Notes: a model not told the origin generated them from the sequence alone. A DNA stretch of 57,137 bases from DASUBN01 sp050261675 (GCA_050261675.1 JBLNDO010000054.1:1-57137), one strand, 5' to 3'; positions 25,593-34,925 are shown, counted from the first letter of the stretch. Translations and numbers: made by a program.

Positions 25593-27191
25593 TCAGCGCC
25601 CACCGTCGAGCAGCGGCGTGCCGGGGGCCGGCAGCGCCGCGGACAGGTGCACCAGGGTTTCTTCGCCGGCGATACCGTCCACCTTCATGTGCTCGTCCGT
25701 CTGGAAGCGCCGCACCATGGCGGCGAGGGAGTCGTCGTAGCTGGTGGAACCGGTGTCCGTCACGTGCTCGAGTTCCGCGAGCCGGCTGCGCAGCCAGGCG
25801 ACGCCGGTGCCCACCATGCCGGGCTGGAGCGGGTCCGGCGCGCGCGCGTCGGGCCGCCACAGGATCAGGTACTCGCCGTACCACAGGGGCTCCACCTGGG
25901 AGATGGGGAAGCGCGCGCTCATGCCGCCGGCGCGCAGCGTCACGCTGCTGTCGTCCAGCTGCGTCACCACTAATTGGTGCGCGCCGCCCTGGGCGTCCGT
26001 GAGGGTGACGATGGCCGGCAGGCCGTAACTGCGGAGATTGTTCCAGGTACCGCGGCGGTAGAGGCAGCGCAACCCCGTGTCCGGCGCCTCACGGCAGCCG
26101 CTGCCGCTGCCCGCCGGGGAATATTGCCCGCCCCAGAGGCCGAAGAGGGTGCCAAAGGCGGTGTCGGTGTCGGCGGGATGGGCGGGATCCGCGAGCCAGG
26201 CGGCTAGGTCTGGCGGCGTTGGTTTAGCCACTGCGGGCTTAGTGACGTTTTTTGTGACAGGCACGACTCTGTCGGCATAAATCGTGACGTTCCAGATCAA
26301 ACCGCTCAATGCACCCACCACCAGCACTGTGATTACACCTCCAGTTATGAGTGCGGTGCGCAGCCAAGGGCGGCGCGCACCTTGTGTTTCACCCAATACT
26401 TCCTTAGCTGCACGCCTCACCAGGCCCGCGTCCACTTGGCGCATCTCGTGGGTGTAGGCGCCCAGCAGCGCCCGGTCGCAGATGATGTTGATGAGCCGCG
26501 GGATGCCGCGGGTCATGCGCTGCAGGGTACGCAGGGCGGAACTCGTGAAGATGGGCGCCATGGCGCCCGACACCGTGAGCCGGTGGTTCACGTAGGCGCG
26601 GCTTTCGGAGGAGGACAGCGGCGTCAGGTGGTAGCGGCCCGTGATGCGCTGGGCGAGCTGCCGTAGCTCGTTACGGGCCAGCATGTCACGCAGCTCCGGC
26701 TGGCCCACCAGGATGATTTGCAGGAGCTTCTGCTCGCGGGTTTCGAGGTTGGTGAGCAGGCGCACCTGCTCCAGCACCTCGGCGGCCAGCCCCTGGGCCT
26801 CGTCGATGATGAGCACCACCCGGCGCCCTTTCGCGTGGGCGTCCAGGAGCCGGGCGTTCAGGGCGTCGATCAGGTCCTGGGGGGTGTGGGCGGGCTTCCA
26901 GGGGATGTCGATCTCGCGGCAGATGCTGCGCAGGAACTCCAACACCGTGACGCGCGGGTTGATGACGAGCACGGCGTCGACGTTGTCCGGCAGTTTTTCC
27001 AGGAGGGTGCGCACCAGGGTGGTCTTGCCGGTGCCCACCTCGCCCGTCAGCTGGATGAAGCCGCCGCTTTCGGTGACGCCGTACAGGAGGTGCGCCAGGG
27101 CCTCCGTGTGCCGCGCCGACAGGAACAGGTAGCGCGGGTCGGGGGTGATGGCGAACGGGTTGTCGCTGAGCCCGAAGTAACTGGCGTACAT
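25593..27191 (-). CDS. gspA: GspA/ExeA-type AAA ATPase with periplasmic domain
   Basis: A 532-residue inner-membrane ATPase. The cytoplasmic AAA domain (about 1-265) starts with the family signature YFGLSDNPFAITPDP and has Walker A GEVGTGKTT (50-58) and Walker B VVLIIDEAQ (125-133). A membrane segment at 279-301 follows. The periplasmic part (about 310-520) contains a C39-like/GspA segment (GLRCLYRRGTWNNLRSYGLPAIV) and a peptidoglycan-binding-like helix set near the end. ExeA/GspA binds peptidoglycan and drives secretin assembly. The main gspC-N cluster is not in the window, so this is a detached gspAB pair. The region encoding residues about 265-320 is less GC-rich than its surroundings. Confidence 0.93.
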   Translation of the reverse strand: MYASYFGLSDNPFAITPDPRYLFLSARHTEALAHLLYGVTESGGFIQLTGEVGTGKTTLVRTLLEKLPDNVDAVLVINPRVTVLEFLRSICREIDIPWKPAHTPQDLIDALNARLLDAHAKGRRVVLIIDEAQGLAAEVLEQVRLLTNLETREQKLLQIILVGQPELRDMLARNELRQLAQRITGRYHLTPLSSSESRAYVNHRLTVSGAMAPIFTSSALRTLQRMTRGIPRLINIICDRALLGAYTHEMRQVDAGLVRRAAKEVLGETQGARRPWLRTALITGGVITVLVVGALSGLIWNVTIYADRVVPVTKNVTKPAVAKPTPPDLAAWLADPAHPADTDTAFGTLFGLWGGQYSPAGSGSGCREAPDTGLRCLYRRGTWNNLRSYGLPAIVTLTDAQGGAHQLVVTQLDDSSVTLRAGGMSARFPISQVEPLWYGEYLILWRPDARAPDPLQPGMVGTGVAWLRSRLAELEHVTDTGSTSYDDSLAAMVRRFQTDEHMKVDGIAGEETLVHLSAALPAPGTPLLDGGR

Positions 27192-27218
27192 GGCCCTACA
27201 TCATGCCTCAATCCCGGG

Positions 27219-27238
27219 CCTCGGGTGTTTACCCGAGG
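27219..27238 (-). terminator. Hairpin immediately after dinB
   Basis: A perfect 8-bp stem CCTCGGGT / ACCCGAGG with a 4-base loop starts three bases after the dinB stop on the minus strand and precedes gspA. There is no T-run, so terminator function is uncertain. Confidence 0.4.
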
Positions 27239-27241
27239 GAT

Positions 27242-28405
27242 TCAGCCTTCGTCCCGGGGTAGGCCGCGTTTCAGGCTCGCTTCCCCGAAGCGGTCACGTA
27301 CCGCATCGGAGGCGGCTTCCAGGCGCTCCCGCCGCGCCCGGCCCTCGTCGAAGAGGTCCGGCTGGGCATCGTGGGCGAAATCCTTCGCGCCCACGCCGAT
27401 GAGCCGGAGCGCACGGCCGGGGTGCTCCTCCTGCCAGCGGGCCAGCAGCGAACGGGCGATGGGAAACAGCGCGTCGAAGCTCGCATCCGGGGGCGTGAAG
27501 CGGCGCTGGCGGGTGTGGCGGCTGAAGTCTGTTTCCCGGAGTTTCAGCACCAGTGTGTGGGGCCGGAGGTTCTCCTTGCGGAGGATTCGACAGAGGTCCT
27601 CGGTCAGGCCGCGCAGGATGGGCTCGAGTTCGTCCATGTAAACGAGATCCTGCTCGAAGGTGGTTTCCTGGCTCACGGAACGCTCGCCGCCGCTCTCGTC
27701 CACGGGCCGTTCGTCGCGGCCTTCCGCCAGCGCCCGGTAGTGCAAGGCCTGGTTGCCGAACAGCGCCTTCAGCATGGCGTCCGGAGCCAGCCTGAGGTCA
27801 CGGATGGTCGCGAGCCTGGCCTTGGCGAGCGCTTCGCCGGTACGGGGTCCGATGCCCCACATGGCCGTCACCGGCAGGGGATCGAGCGTGGCCTGCACCT
27901 CCTCCGGCCGCACCCACAGGAGCCCATCCGGTTTGCACTGCTGTGAAGCGATCTTGGCCACGAGCTTGTTGGGCGCCAAGCCGATGGAGGCGGCGAGGCC
28001 GGTGGCGGCGCGGATGTCCGCCTTGATCTTCCGGCCCAAGGCTGCGGGGTCATCGCTGCCCAACGCGCCGGTGAGGTCCAGGAAGGCCTCGTCGAGGGAG
28101 AGGCCCTGGATCGTCGGCGTGAATGTCGCGAATACTCGGAACACCTGCTCAGAGGCTTCCTTGTAGCGGGACATGCGCACCTGGATATAGACGCCCTCGG
28201 GGCAGCGGCGGCGCGCCTCGTACATGGGCATGGCGGAGCGCACGCCGAACTTGCGCGCCTCGTAGCTCGCGGCGCTCACCACGCTGCGCCGGCCGAGGCC
28301 GCCGACGATCACCGGCTTGCCCTTGAAGGCGGGGTTGTCGAGCTGTTCCACGGACGCGTAGAACGCGTCCATGTCCACGTGCGCGATGAGGCGTGGCGGC
28401 GTCAT
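27242..28405 (-). CDS. dinB: DNA polymerase IV (Y-family translesion polymerase)
   Basis: A 387-residue Y-family polymerase. Catalytic carboxylates sit in HVDMDAFYASVEQ (N-terminus) and SLDEAFLDLT (about residue 104). SYEARKFGVRSAMP and the ASNK-like stretch GLAPNKLVAKIAS are typical of DinB. The little-finger domain follows from about residue 235. It copies past DNA damage without proofreading. The C-terminus extends about 30 residues beyond the polymerase core and has no clear beta-clamp motif that I can assert. I see no CTGT-N8-ACAG LexA box in the 22 bases before the start; it may be transcribed with the DUF4136 lipoprotein gene upstream. Confidence 0.95.
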   Translation of the reverse strand: MTPPRLIAHVDMDAFYASVEQLDNPAFKGKPVIVGGLGRRSVVSAASYEARKFGVRSAMPMYEARRRCPEGVYIQVRMSRYKEASEQVFRVFATFTPTIQGLSLDEAFLDLTGALGSDDPAALGRKIKADIRAATGLAASIGLAPNKLVAKIASQQCKPDGLLWVRPEEVQATLDPLPVTAMWGIGPRTGEALAKARLATIRDLRLAPDAMLKALFGNQALHYRALAEGRDERPVDESGGERSVSQETTFEQDLVYMDELEPILRGLTEDLCRILRKENLRPHTLVLKLRETDFSRHTRQRRFTPPDASFDALFPIARSLLARWQEEHPGRALRLIGVGAKDFAHDAQPDLFDEGRARRERLEAASDAVRDRFGEASLKRGLPRDEG

Positions 28406-28427
28406 CGCCCGAGCATACGCTCCGCGC

Positions 28428-29003
28428 TCAGTGCAGGGGGGACTTGTCCAGGATCTGCTTGATGGCGGAATTCACCGCGTCCTGGCTGTAGTTGTCCGGG
28501 CTCAGCCAGCCCTTGGTCCAGCCGCGCCATACCAGGCGCTTGGTCTTGCCGTCGATGATGTCCACCATGAGCGTGCCTTCGTCGCGGCTCTCCACGTTCG
28601 GACCCACCGGCACGGCCACGGCGCCGAAGGCGCCCGGGAACGCGTCCACCACGCCGAAGCTGAAGTTCGCGCCGCTGCTTTCGATCTTCTGCTTGCTGGC
28701 CGTATGGTAGGTCACCAGGAAGTCCGGACCCGCGTCCGGTTGCACCTGGCTGTAGCCGCGGCCGTTAAGCTCGCCCTCCACCGCCCGGCGTACCCGGCCC
28801 TCGAGGATCTGGCTGTCCAGGATGGGGTCTCGGACCTTGCCCGGCGGCGGCGAGAGCCAGGCGTAGCTGTGGAAACCGTCGAAGCGGGCCTGGTCGTCCT
28901 GTTCGGTGTAAATGCGGGGGGAGCAGCCCGCCAGGATGAGGCAGGCGAAGGCCAGCCACATAACCAGCCGCTGGCTAAAAAAACCTTTGGAATCAAGGGA
29001 CAT
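28428..29003 (-). CDS. DUF4136-type lipoprotein
   Basis: A 191-residue lipoprotein with lipobox LILAGC (Cys27). The mature part carries the DUF4136 pattern: DFxxYAW-like FDGFHSYAWLSP, then LEGRVRRAVEGELNGRGY, PDFLVTYH, GTLMVDIID and KRLVWRGW. Family members are envelope lipoproteins of unknown function. The ATG at 29003 has a GAGG Shine-Dalgarno; a start at 29039 would place about 12 charged residues before the signal peptide and is less likely. It is 22 bases upstream of dinB. It is divergent from the GAF-GGDEF gene across 147 bases with only short, long-looped inverted repeats. Confidence 0.83.
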   Translation of the reverse strand: MSLDSKGFFSQRLVMWLAFACLILAGCSPRIYTEQDDQARFDGFHSYAWLSPPPGKVRDPILDSQILEGRVRRAVEGELNGRGYSQVQPDAGPDFLVTYHTASKQKIESSGANFSFGVVDAFPGAFGAVAVPVGPNVESRDEGTLMVDIIDGKTKRLVWRGWTKGWLSPDNYSQDAVNSAIKQILDKSPLH

Positions 29004-29150
29004 AAGATCTACCTCGCAGGTTCGAAGGCAGTCTAGCACGGTGTATTTTGGTCACCGAAAGGACACATTACTTCGTGTACAAACAATGTGTTGCGTCGTA
29101 TTCGGGCCACGTGTAACACATGGACTGACAGCAGGAAGTTCACAGCCCAC

Positions 29151-31016
29151 ATGAAGAACGCGCGCCAACTCTCGGTGGTTTACGCGACATTGCTGGCGTT
29201 CGCCGGCTTCGGCCTGCTCGTCTATCTCTCGGCCCGCAGCGAGTTGCAGGTGACCAACGTCGCGGCGGTGGTGGGCTTCACCCTGTTCGGCATCGTCGTG
29301 GTGCTGTTCGGCTTCCCGGCTCCGCACGTGGGGCATGTCTCCCTGGACCGGGTGGTGCAGGTCTCGAGCATCCTCATCTTCGGCACCCTGCAGGCCGCCT
29401 GGATCGCCGGCATCTCCTCTGTGGTCTGGCCGTTTCTGCCCTGGGGCCTGAACCGCGGCCAGAGTCTCCGGCTCACGCTGCTCCGCGCCTTCCACAACTC
29501 GGGGATGATCATCATCCTGGTGCTCGTCACCGGCGGCCTGTACCAGTACTTCGGCGGCCACCTGCCGCTAATGCAACTCGACCTGCATGACGGCATCCTG
29601 ATTCTGATCCTGTCGCTGTTTATGCAGGGACTGAACATGTGCTTCGTGGCGGTGATCGCCTGGATGGAGAACTACGACTGGCGCAAGGCCTTCGGCCTGT
29701 TCAGCGCCGCCGTGGACATCGCCGCGGTGCCGCTCGCGGTGTTCACCGCCATCGTCTACAACCGCCTGGACACGCCGGTGTTCGTGCTGTTCCTGGTGGT
29801 GCTGGCGCTCATCATTCTCATCGTCAAGAGTTTCGCGGAGACGCGCCGCGAACTCGAAACCAAGGTGGACGAACTCGTGGCGGTGAACCGGGTGGGCCGC
29901 GCCGTGAGCGGGTCGCTGGTGCTGGACGATCTCATGGAACTCATTTTCCGGGAGAGCAAGAACCTCCTGGAGTTCGATTCCTTCATGCTGGCTCTGTACT
30001 CGGAGGAATCCCGCGAGCTGGACATCCGCTTGCACCACAACCGGCAGGGGCGGCAGGCGACGCGGACGCGGCGCCTGGGCGAGGGCGTGCTGAGCTGGGT
30101 GGTGACCAACAACAAGCCGATCTTCATCCGCGACTGGAGCACGGACGAGAGCGAATTCAAGAGCATGATGATCCACATCGGCGACACCCCCCAGACCCAG
30201 TCGTTCATCGCCGTGCCCGTGACCTACCGCGAACGGGTGCTGGGGGTGCTTTCCGTGCAGGGCTACGTGCCCTACATGTTCACGGACGCACACTTCGAGC
30301 TGGTGGTGACCTTCGCTGGCCAGGTGGCGGTGGCGCTCGCCAATGCACGGCTTTTCGAAGAGCTGGAGAAGAGCCGCAACGAGCTGGAGCACCGGGTGGT
30401 GGAGCGCACCCACGATCTGGCGCTGCAGAAAGACGAATTGCACGCGCTCACGGAATCCTTGCGCAGCGCCAACCGCGAGAAAGAGGAACTCCTGGGGCGC
30501 CTGCAGCAGCAGGCTTCCGAACTCGAACGCCAGAGCCGCGAGGACGGCCTGACCGGCCTCTACAACCGCCGTTATCTGGATGGGCGCCTGGACTTCGAGG
30601 TCAAGCGCGCCCAGCGCTATAACCGGCAGATCGCACTGGCCATGGCGGACGTGGACCGCTTCAAGGGGGTCAACGACCAGCACTCCCACATGGTGGGGGA
30701 CGACGTGCTGCGCACCATCGCCAACATCCTGCGCACCCAGTGCCGCTCCATCGACATCATCGCCCGCTATGGTGGGGAGGAATTCCTGTTGTGCTTCCCG
30801 GAGACTACCCACGAGAACGCCCGGGCGGTATGCGAGAAGATCCGCAAGCAGGTGGAGGACTACGATTGGTCCCGGTTGCAGCCGGGGCTCGCCGTGACCC
30901 TGAGCGTCGGCGTGGCGGCGGCGCCGCCGGTCTATGACGTGGACGCGCTGATCGCGGCGGCGGACGAGAAACTCTACGAGGCTAAACGCGGCGGAAGAAA
31001 TCGCGTGTGCGCTTGA
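29151..31016 (+). CDS. Membrane diguanylate cyclase, multi-TM sensor-GAF-GGDEF
   Basis: A 621-residue inner-membrane protein: about seven membrane segments (1-215), a GAF domain (about 235-380, with SFIAVPVTYRERVLGVLSVQG), a coiled coil (about 385-450) and a GGDEF domain with intact GGEEF. The RxxD inhibitory site five residues before it is also intact (RSID), so an active, feedback-inhibited cyclic-di-GMP synthase is expected. The ligand sensed by the membrane part is unknown. The ATG at 29151 begins a normal membrane N-terminus; a GTG at 29088 would add 21 polar residues. Its last 35 bases overlap the 3' end of the convergent PAS-GGDEF-EAL gene. Confidence 0.93.
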   Translation: MKNARQLSVVYATLLAFAGFGLLVYLSARSELQVTNVAAVVGFTLFGIVVVLFGFPAPHVGHVSLDRVVQVSSILIFGTLQAAWIAGISSVVWPFLPWGLNRGQSLRLTLLRAFHNSGMIIILVLVTGGLYQYFGGHLPLMQLDLHDGILILILSLFMQGLNMCFVAVIAWMENYDWRKAFGLFSAAVDIAAVPLAVFTAIVYNRLDTPVFVLFLVVLALIILIVKSFAETRRELETKVDELVAVNRVGRAVSGSLVLDDLMELIFRESKNLLEFDSFMLALYSEESRELDIRLHHNRQGRQATRTRRLGEGVLSWVVTNNKPIFIRDWSTDESEFKSMMIHIGDTPQTQSFIAVPVTYRERVLGVLSVQGYVPYMFTDAHFELVVTFAGQVAVALANARLFEELEKSRNELEHRVVERTHDLALQKDELHALTESLRSANREKEELLGRLQQQASELERQSREDGLTGLYNRRYLDGRLDFEVKRAQRYNRQIALAMADVDRFKGVNDQHSHMVGDDVLRTIANILRTQCRSIDIIARYGGEEFLLCFPETTHENARAVCEKIRKQVEDYDWSRLQPGLAVTLSVGVAAAPPVYDVDALIAAADEKLYEAKRGGRNRVCA

Positions 31017-34000
31017 ACAGCCCGCCGTGCGGCAGGCCTTCCGGGTCCGCGTGTTCGCCGCTCCCCGGCAGCAGTTCCAGCGTCGCCTTGTCGAACAGCT
31101 TGTCGACGCGCTTGCGGTCGAGGGCCGGAGCGAACAGGTAGCCCTGGGCGCAACGGCAGCCCAGGCTGTCCAGGAGCCGCCACTGCTGTTCCGATTCGAC
31201 CCCTTCGGCGATGGTGTTCATCCCCAAGTCCCGCGCCAGTTCGATGATGGTGCGCACCACGGCCGCGTGCTTGGGGTTGTCCGCCACGTCGCTCACGAAG
31301 CTGCGGTCGATCTTGAGGGTGTCGAGCGGCAGCGCCGAGAGGTAGTTCAGGGACGAGAAACCGGTGCCGAAGTCGTCCAAGTGCAGGGCGACGCCCAGCG
31401 CCCGCAGCCGGCGCAGGGTGGCCTCCGCGGCCTTGGGGTTTTCCAGGAAGACGGTCTCGGTGATCTCGAGATGTAGGCCGTCGGGATCGAGCCCGCTCTC
31501 GCGAAGCGCGTCGGCCACCTCTTGGGTGAGCCCGCTGTACATGAACTGCTTGTGGGCCAGGTTCACGGCCACCGTCAGGTCGTGGGCCTGGGCGTGGACG
31601 CCGCGCCAGGCCTTCACTTGGCGGCAGGCCTCGCCCAGGAGCCACCAGCCGATGGGCAGGATGAGGCCGGTTTCCTCCGCCACGTGCAGGAACTGGTCCG
31701 GGCCCAGGATGCCGCGCAGCGGGTGCTGCCAGCGCAGGAGCGCCTCGAAACCCAGCAGCCGTCCGTTGCCGAGCGTGACGATGGGCTGGTAGTGGACGCG
31801 GAATTCGCCGTTGTCGAGCGCCTGGCGTATCTCGGTTTCGACCCGCAGTCGCGAGCGGGCGCGGGCATACATTTCCTGGTCGAACACCACGTAGCCCGCC
31901 TTGCCGGCCGCCTTGGCGCGGTACATGGCGGTGTCGGCGTCCCGCAGCAGTTCCTCGGTGGAGGTGTAGTCGATGTGGCCCGGGGCGATGCCGATGCTGG
32001 CGTTGGTGTAGATCTCGTTGTCGCCGAGGCGAATGGGGTGGGTGAGCTCGGCAAGGATATGCTCGGCGAGCACCACCGCGTCCTCCGTGTCCTGGGTCTG
32101 GCCCACGAGCACCGTGAACTCGTCGCCGCCGTGGCGCGCCAGGATGTCCCAGGGGCCCAGGCATTTCTTCAGGCGCTGCGCCACCTGCACCAGCAGTTCG
32201 TCGCCGGCGGCGTGACCCAGGCTGTCGTTCACCACCTTGAAGCTGTCGAGATCGATGAACAGCACGGCGTAGCCGGGAGAGTCCTTGGGGCGGCTGCGTT
32301 CCATGGACTTGGCAAGGCGTTCGATGAACAAGGTGCGGTTGGGAAGGCCGGTCAGGGGATCGTGGGTGGCATTGTGGCGCAACTGCGCCTCGAAGCGTTT
32401 CTGCTCGGTCACGTCGCGTACCGTGCCGATCATGTAGCGGCGTCCGTCCTGGTCGATGGTGCCGATGCTGTGGGTGACGCTGAGACGCGTCTTGCGGTCC
32501 TTGTGCAGCAGTTCCGATTCGTAGTTGTTGGGCACCGCCTCGCCGCGCTGGCGTCGCCGGAAGCGCTCGTCCGCGGCCGCCAGATCCTCGGGGGGAAAGA
32601 TGTCCCGATAGCTCATGCCGGTCAGTTCCGCCTCGGTATAGCCGAGCATGGCGGCGAAGGCGTGGTTCACGTAGGTGTAGTAGCCGTTCTCGTTGATGAA
32701 CACGCCGACCTGGCTGTGGTCCACCAGCAGGCGGTAACGCTGCTCGGAACGCTGCAGCGCGCTTTCCACGCGCTTGCGGCCGGTGACGTCCTGCAACGAT
32801 CCCTCGTAATAGGCGACCGCGCCGTCCGGATTTCGCACCACGCGCGCACTCAGGGAGACCCAGATGCTCTGGCCGTCCTTCTTGCGCATTTCCACCTCAC
32901 GGCCCGCCACGCGTCCATGCCGCTCTAGGTCGGTGTTCACGAGAACGCGCTCCTCCGGGCTCTTGTAGAGCGCGCTGATGTTCGCGACGCTGGACATCAT
33001 GGTCTCGGGCGAGGCGTAGCCGAAGATGTCCGCCAGCGCCTGGTTCGCCTTCAGGTACTGGCCCGTCGGCGTGCTCTGGTACATGCCGATGACGGCATTC
33101 TCGAAGATGGCGCGGAACTTCTGTTCCGCGGAGAGCAGCGCCTGCTGCACGCGGCGCTCCTCGGTGATGTCGCGGATGGTGCCGGTACTGGAGAGGCGCC
33201 CGTCCAGGGTGATGGGGCCGGAACGCACCGAGGCGAGGATCCGGGTCTGGTCCTTCTTGAGCAGGTGCACCTCGTAGGCGCTTTTTTCCCATTCGCCGGC
33301 GCGGCGCTTGCGCCACAATTCCTCCAGGAAGGTCCGGTCCTCCGGCGCGATGAAGTTCATGTACGGCGTGCCGGTCATCTCCGTCGGCGTGTAACCGAGC
33401 ATGTCGGCGTAGGCCTTGTTGACGTAGGTGTAGTTGCCTTCCTGGGTGAGGAACACGCCATCCTGGCTGTGGTCCACGAGCGTGCGGTACTTCTGCTCCG
33501 AGACCTGCAATGCCGCTTCCGCCGCGCGCCGCGCGCTCACGTCGACGAAGGTGCCTTCGTAATACAGGAGTTTCCCGCCGTCGCCCTTGACTGCATGGGC
33601 GTTCTCGGAGATCCACATCAGGCTGCCGTTGCGCCGCCGCACCTGGGTTTCGTGGCCTTCGAAATGGCCTTCCCTCTCGAGGATGCGCATGACCTCGTCG
33701 CGGGCGTTGGAATCGGCGTAGATCTGCGCGCCGATGTTGCTCACCTCGTGCATGAGGTCTTCCGGAGAGGTGTAACCCAGGAGCCGTGCCATGGCGGGGT
33801 TGACGTCGACGAAGCGGCCCTCCGGCGTGCTCTGGTAAATGGCCTCCACCGCGTGGTCGAAGATGCTGCGATAGCGCGCCTCGGCGCGCCGCCGGGCGGA
33901 CTCGCTGGCTTCCTGGGGCATCGGGTCGTGGATCATGCTGAGCACGTAGTGCTCGCCCTCGAGGGTCACGAGGGCGGCGCTCAACTGCCCGTGGTAGTCG

Positions 34001-34251
34001 CCGCCGTCGCGGCGCCGCCAGCGTACCGGCTCATCGTTCACGGAGTGCGCGTTGCGTAGCTTCTCCAGGAACCGGGCCCGGGCGTCGGGTTCCCAGAGCC
34101 CGAGCGAGACCGGTGTACGGCCGATCACCTGCTCGCGCGCGTACCCGAGCGCCCGCTCGAAGCTGTCGTTCACGTCCACGTACTGGTCGTCCGCGAGGCG
34201 CGTCAGCGACACGAGGCTGGAGGAGTGGTCGAAGGCGCTCGCGAGTTTCAC
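30982..34251 (-). CDS. Five-PAS GGDEF-EAL cyclic-di-GMP protein
   Basis: A 1089-residue soluble sensor-effector. Five PAS domains (about 1-110, 126-245, 253-368, 378-492, 504-618) precede GGDEF (about 628-790, GGDEF at 708-712) and EAL (about 805-1055). All EAL hallmarks are present: EALLRW (836), LEITET (928), DDFGTGFSSL (959), KIDRSF and EGVES, so phosphodiesterase activity is expected. The GGDEF motif is canonical, but the I-site Arg is missing (GPWD). PAS2/PAS4 resemble each other (YQSTP, GY-SPE, YYEG) and so do PAS3/PAS5 (VDHSQ-GVF, YTYVN, MLGYT), with a period of about 251 residues. This indicates duplication of a PAS pair. No membrane segment is seen. Confidence 0.95.
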   Translation of the reverse strand: MKLASAFDHSSSLVSLTRLADDQYVDVNDSFERALGYAREQVIGRTPVSLGLWEPDARARFLEKLRNAHSVNDEPVRWRRRDGGDYHGQLSAALVTLEGEHYVLSMIHDPMPQEASESARRRAEARYRSIFDHAVEAIYQSTPEGRFVDVNPAMARLLGYTSPEDLMHEVSNIGAQIYADSNARDEVMRILEREGHFEGHETQVRRRNGSLMWISENAHAVKGDGGKLLYYEGTFVDVSARRAAEAALQVSEQKYRTLVDHSQDGVFLTQEGNYTYVNKAYADMLGYTPTEMTGTPYMNFIAPEDRTFLEELWRKRRAGEWEKSAYEVHLLKKDQTRILASVRSGPITLDGRLSSTGTIRDITEERRVQQALLSAEQKFRAIFENAVIGMYQSTPTGQYLKANQALADIFGYASPETMMSSVANISALYKSPEERVLVNTDLERHGRVAGREVEMRKKDGQSIWVSLSARVVRNPDGAVAYYEGSLQDVTGRKRVESALQRSEQRYRLLVDHSQVGVFINENGYYTYVNHAFAAMLGYTEAELTGMSYRDIFPPEDLAAADERFRRRQRGEAVPNNYESELLHKDRKTRLSVTHSIGTIDQDGRRYMIGTVRDVTEQKRFEAQLRHNATHDPLTGLPNRTLFIERLAKSMERSRPKDSPGYAVLFIDLDSFKVVNDSLGHAAGDELLVQVAQRLKKCLGPWDILARHGGDEFTVLVGQTQDTEDAVVLAEHILAELTHPIRLGDNEIYTNASIGIAPGHIDYTSTEELLRDADTAMYRAKAAGKAGYVVFDQEMYARARSRLRVETEIRQALDNGEFRVHYQPIVTLGNGRLLGFEALLRWQHPLRGILGPDQFLHVAEETGLILPIGWWLLGEACRQVKAWRGVHAQAHDLTVAVNLAHKQFMYSGLTQEVADALRESGLDPDGLHLEITETVFLENPKAAEATLRRLRALGVALHLDDFGTGFSSLNYLSALPLDTLKIDRSFVSDVADNPKHAAVVRTIIELARDLGMNTIAEGVESEQQWRLLDSLGCRCAQGYLFAPALDRKRVDKLFDKATLELLPGSGEHADPEGLPHGGLFKRTRDFFRRV

Positions 34252-34459
34252 GCTGCGGCACTATCCCTTTCGGCGTCGTGAGAGGGGTCCCGCTTCCGGC
34301 TGCGAGGGCCGCCCGTTTCGCAGCGGGCGGAACGAATCCTGCATTAAGTCAACTAAGGTTAGGCCAAAAAATCCCACCTGCCTACCGCCCGCCGGAGCGG
34401 GCGATAAGTCAGGGCCCGAAACCCAGAAGAATTAGTGGGTTAGCCTGCGATATTCGAAA

Positions 34460-34894
34460 TCACTTCACCGTGATGGTGATTTTCTCCGAGACCACCGGCG
34501 GATTGAAGGACATGTGGGCGTAATCCCCGAGGAGGATCTGCAAGGTGTGCTTGCCGGGTTTCAGGCTGAGCGTGGTCTCGGTCTGGCCGCCCCCGAAGTG
34601 CAGGTGCTGGTCGTCCTTGGGGATAGGCAGATCGGCGGGCGGGAGTCCGGCGTCCACGATCAGGTGGAAGTGGCCGGTGTCCGGATGCTGCACGCCCGCC
34701 GGCGCGATGCCCATGCCTTTCAAGCCCATCACCACCGTGACCGGCCCGGCGATCACCTCGCCGTCGTGAGGCGCGATGAAGTAGACGGCGGCGCCCGCGG
34801 GGGCGGCGCTGCGGGCCGGTGCCGCCGGCGTGTCAGCCGCTGCGCCGGCGGAGGCCAGGAGCAGAGTGAACAATATCCAGTTTACGTATCGCAT
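34460..34894 (-). CDS. Exported DUF4399 protein
   Basis: A 144-residue secreted protein with a signal peptide (MRYVNWILFTLLL ... GAAA-DT) and a short Pro/Ala linker. The body matches DUF4399: YFIAPHDGEVIAGPVTVVMGLKGMGIAPAG, TGHFHLIVD, DDQHLHFGGGQTE and LKPGKHTLQILLGD. The conserved histidines (GHFHL, QHLHFG) could bind metal, but that is inference. Function is unknown. It lies 31 bases after the DUF4286-DUF3667 gene and may be the last gene of the fadE transcript. The 208-base gap to the right (34252-34459) contains two small hairpins without T-runs and nothing else I can identify. Confidence 0.85.
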   Translation of the reverse strand: MRYVNWILFTLLLASAGAAADTPAAPARSAAPAGAAVYFIAPHDGEVIAGPVTVVMGLKGMGIAPAGVQHPDTGHFHLIVDAGLPPADLPIPKDDQHLHFGGGQTETTLSLKPGKHTLQILLGDYAHMSFNPPVVSEKITITVK

Positions 34895-34925
34895 GGTCGT
34901 TCCTCGCGGTGAGGGGACCTTAAGT

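Noticed and set aside
28406..28427. Possible LexA box upstream of dinB
   Set aside because: No CTGT-N8-ACAG-like palindrome is present in the short gap before dinB.
29067..29140. Inverted repeats CACATT/AATGTG and TGTGTT/AACACA between the DUF4136 and GAF-GGDEF genes
   Set aside because: Arms are only 6 bp with long spacers, and they do not match the GntR-type palindrome, so chance is likely.
34252..34459. Hairpins CGCCCGC/GCGGGCG and AACCCA/TGGGTT
   Set aside because: Short stems without T-runs in either direction; insufficient to call terminators or an RNA gene.
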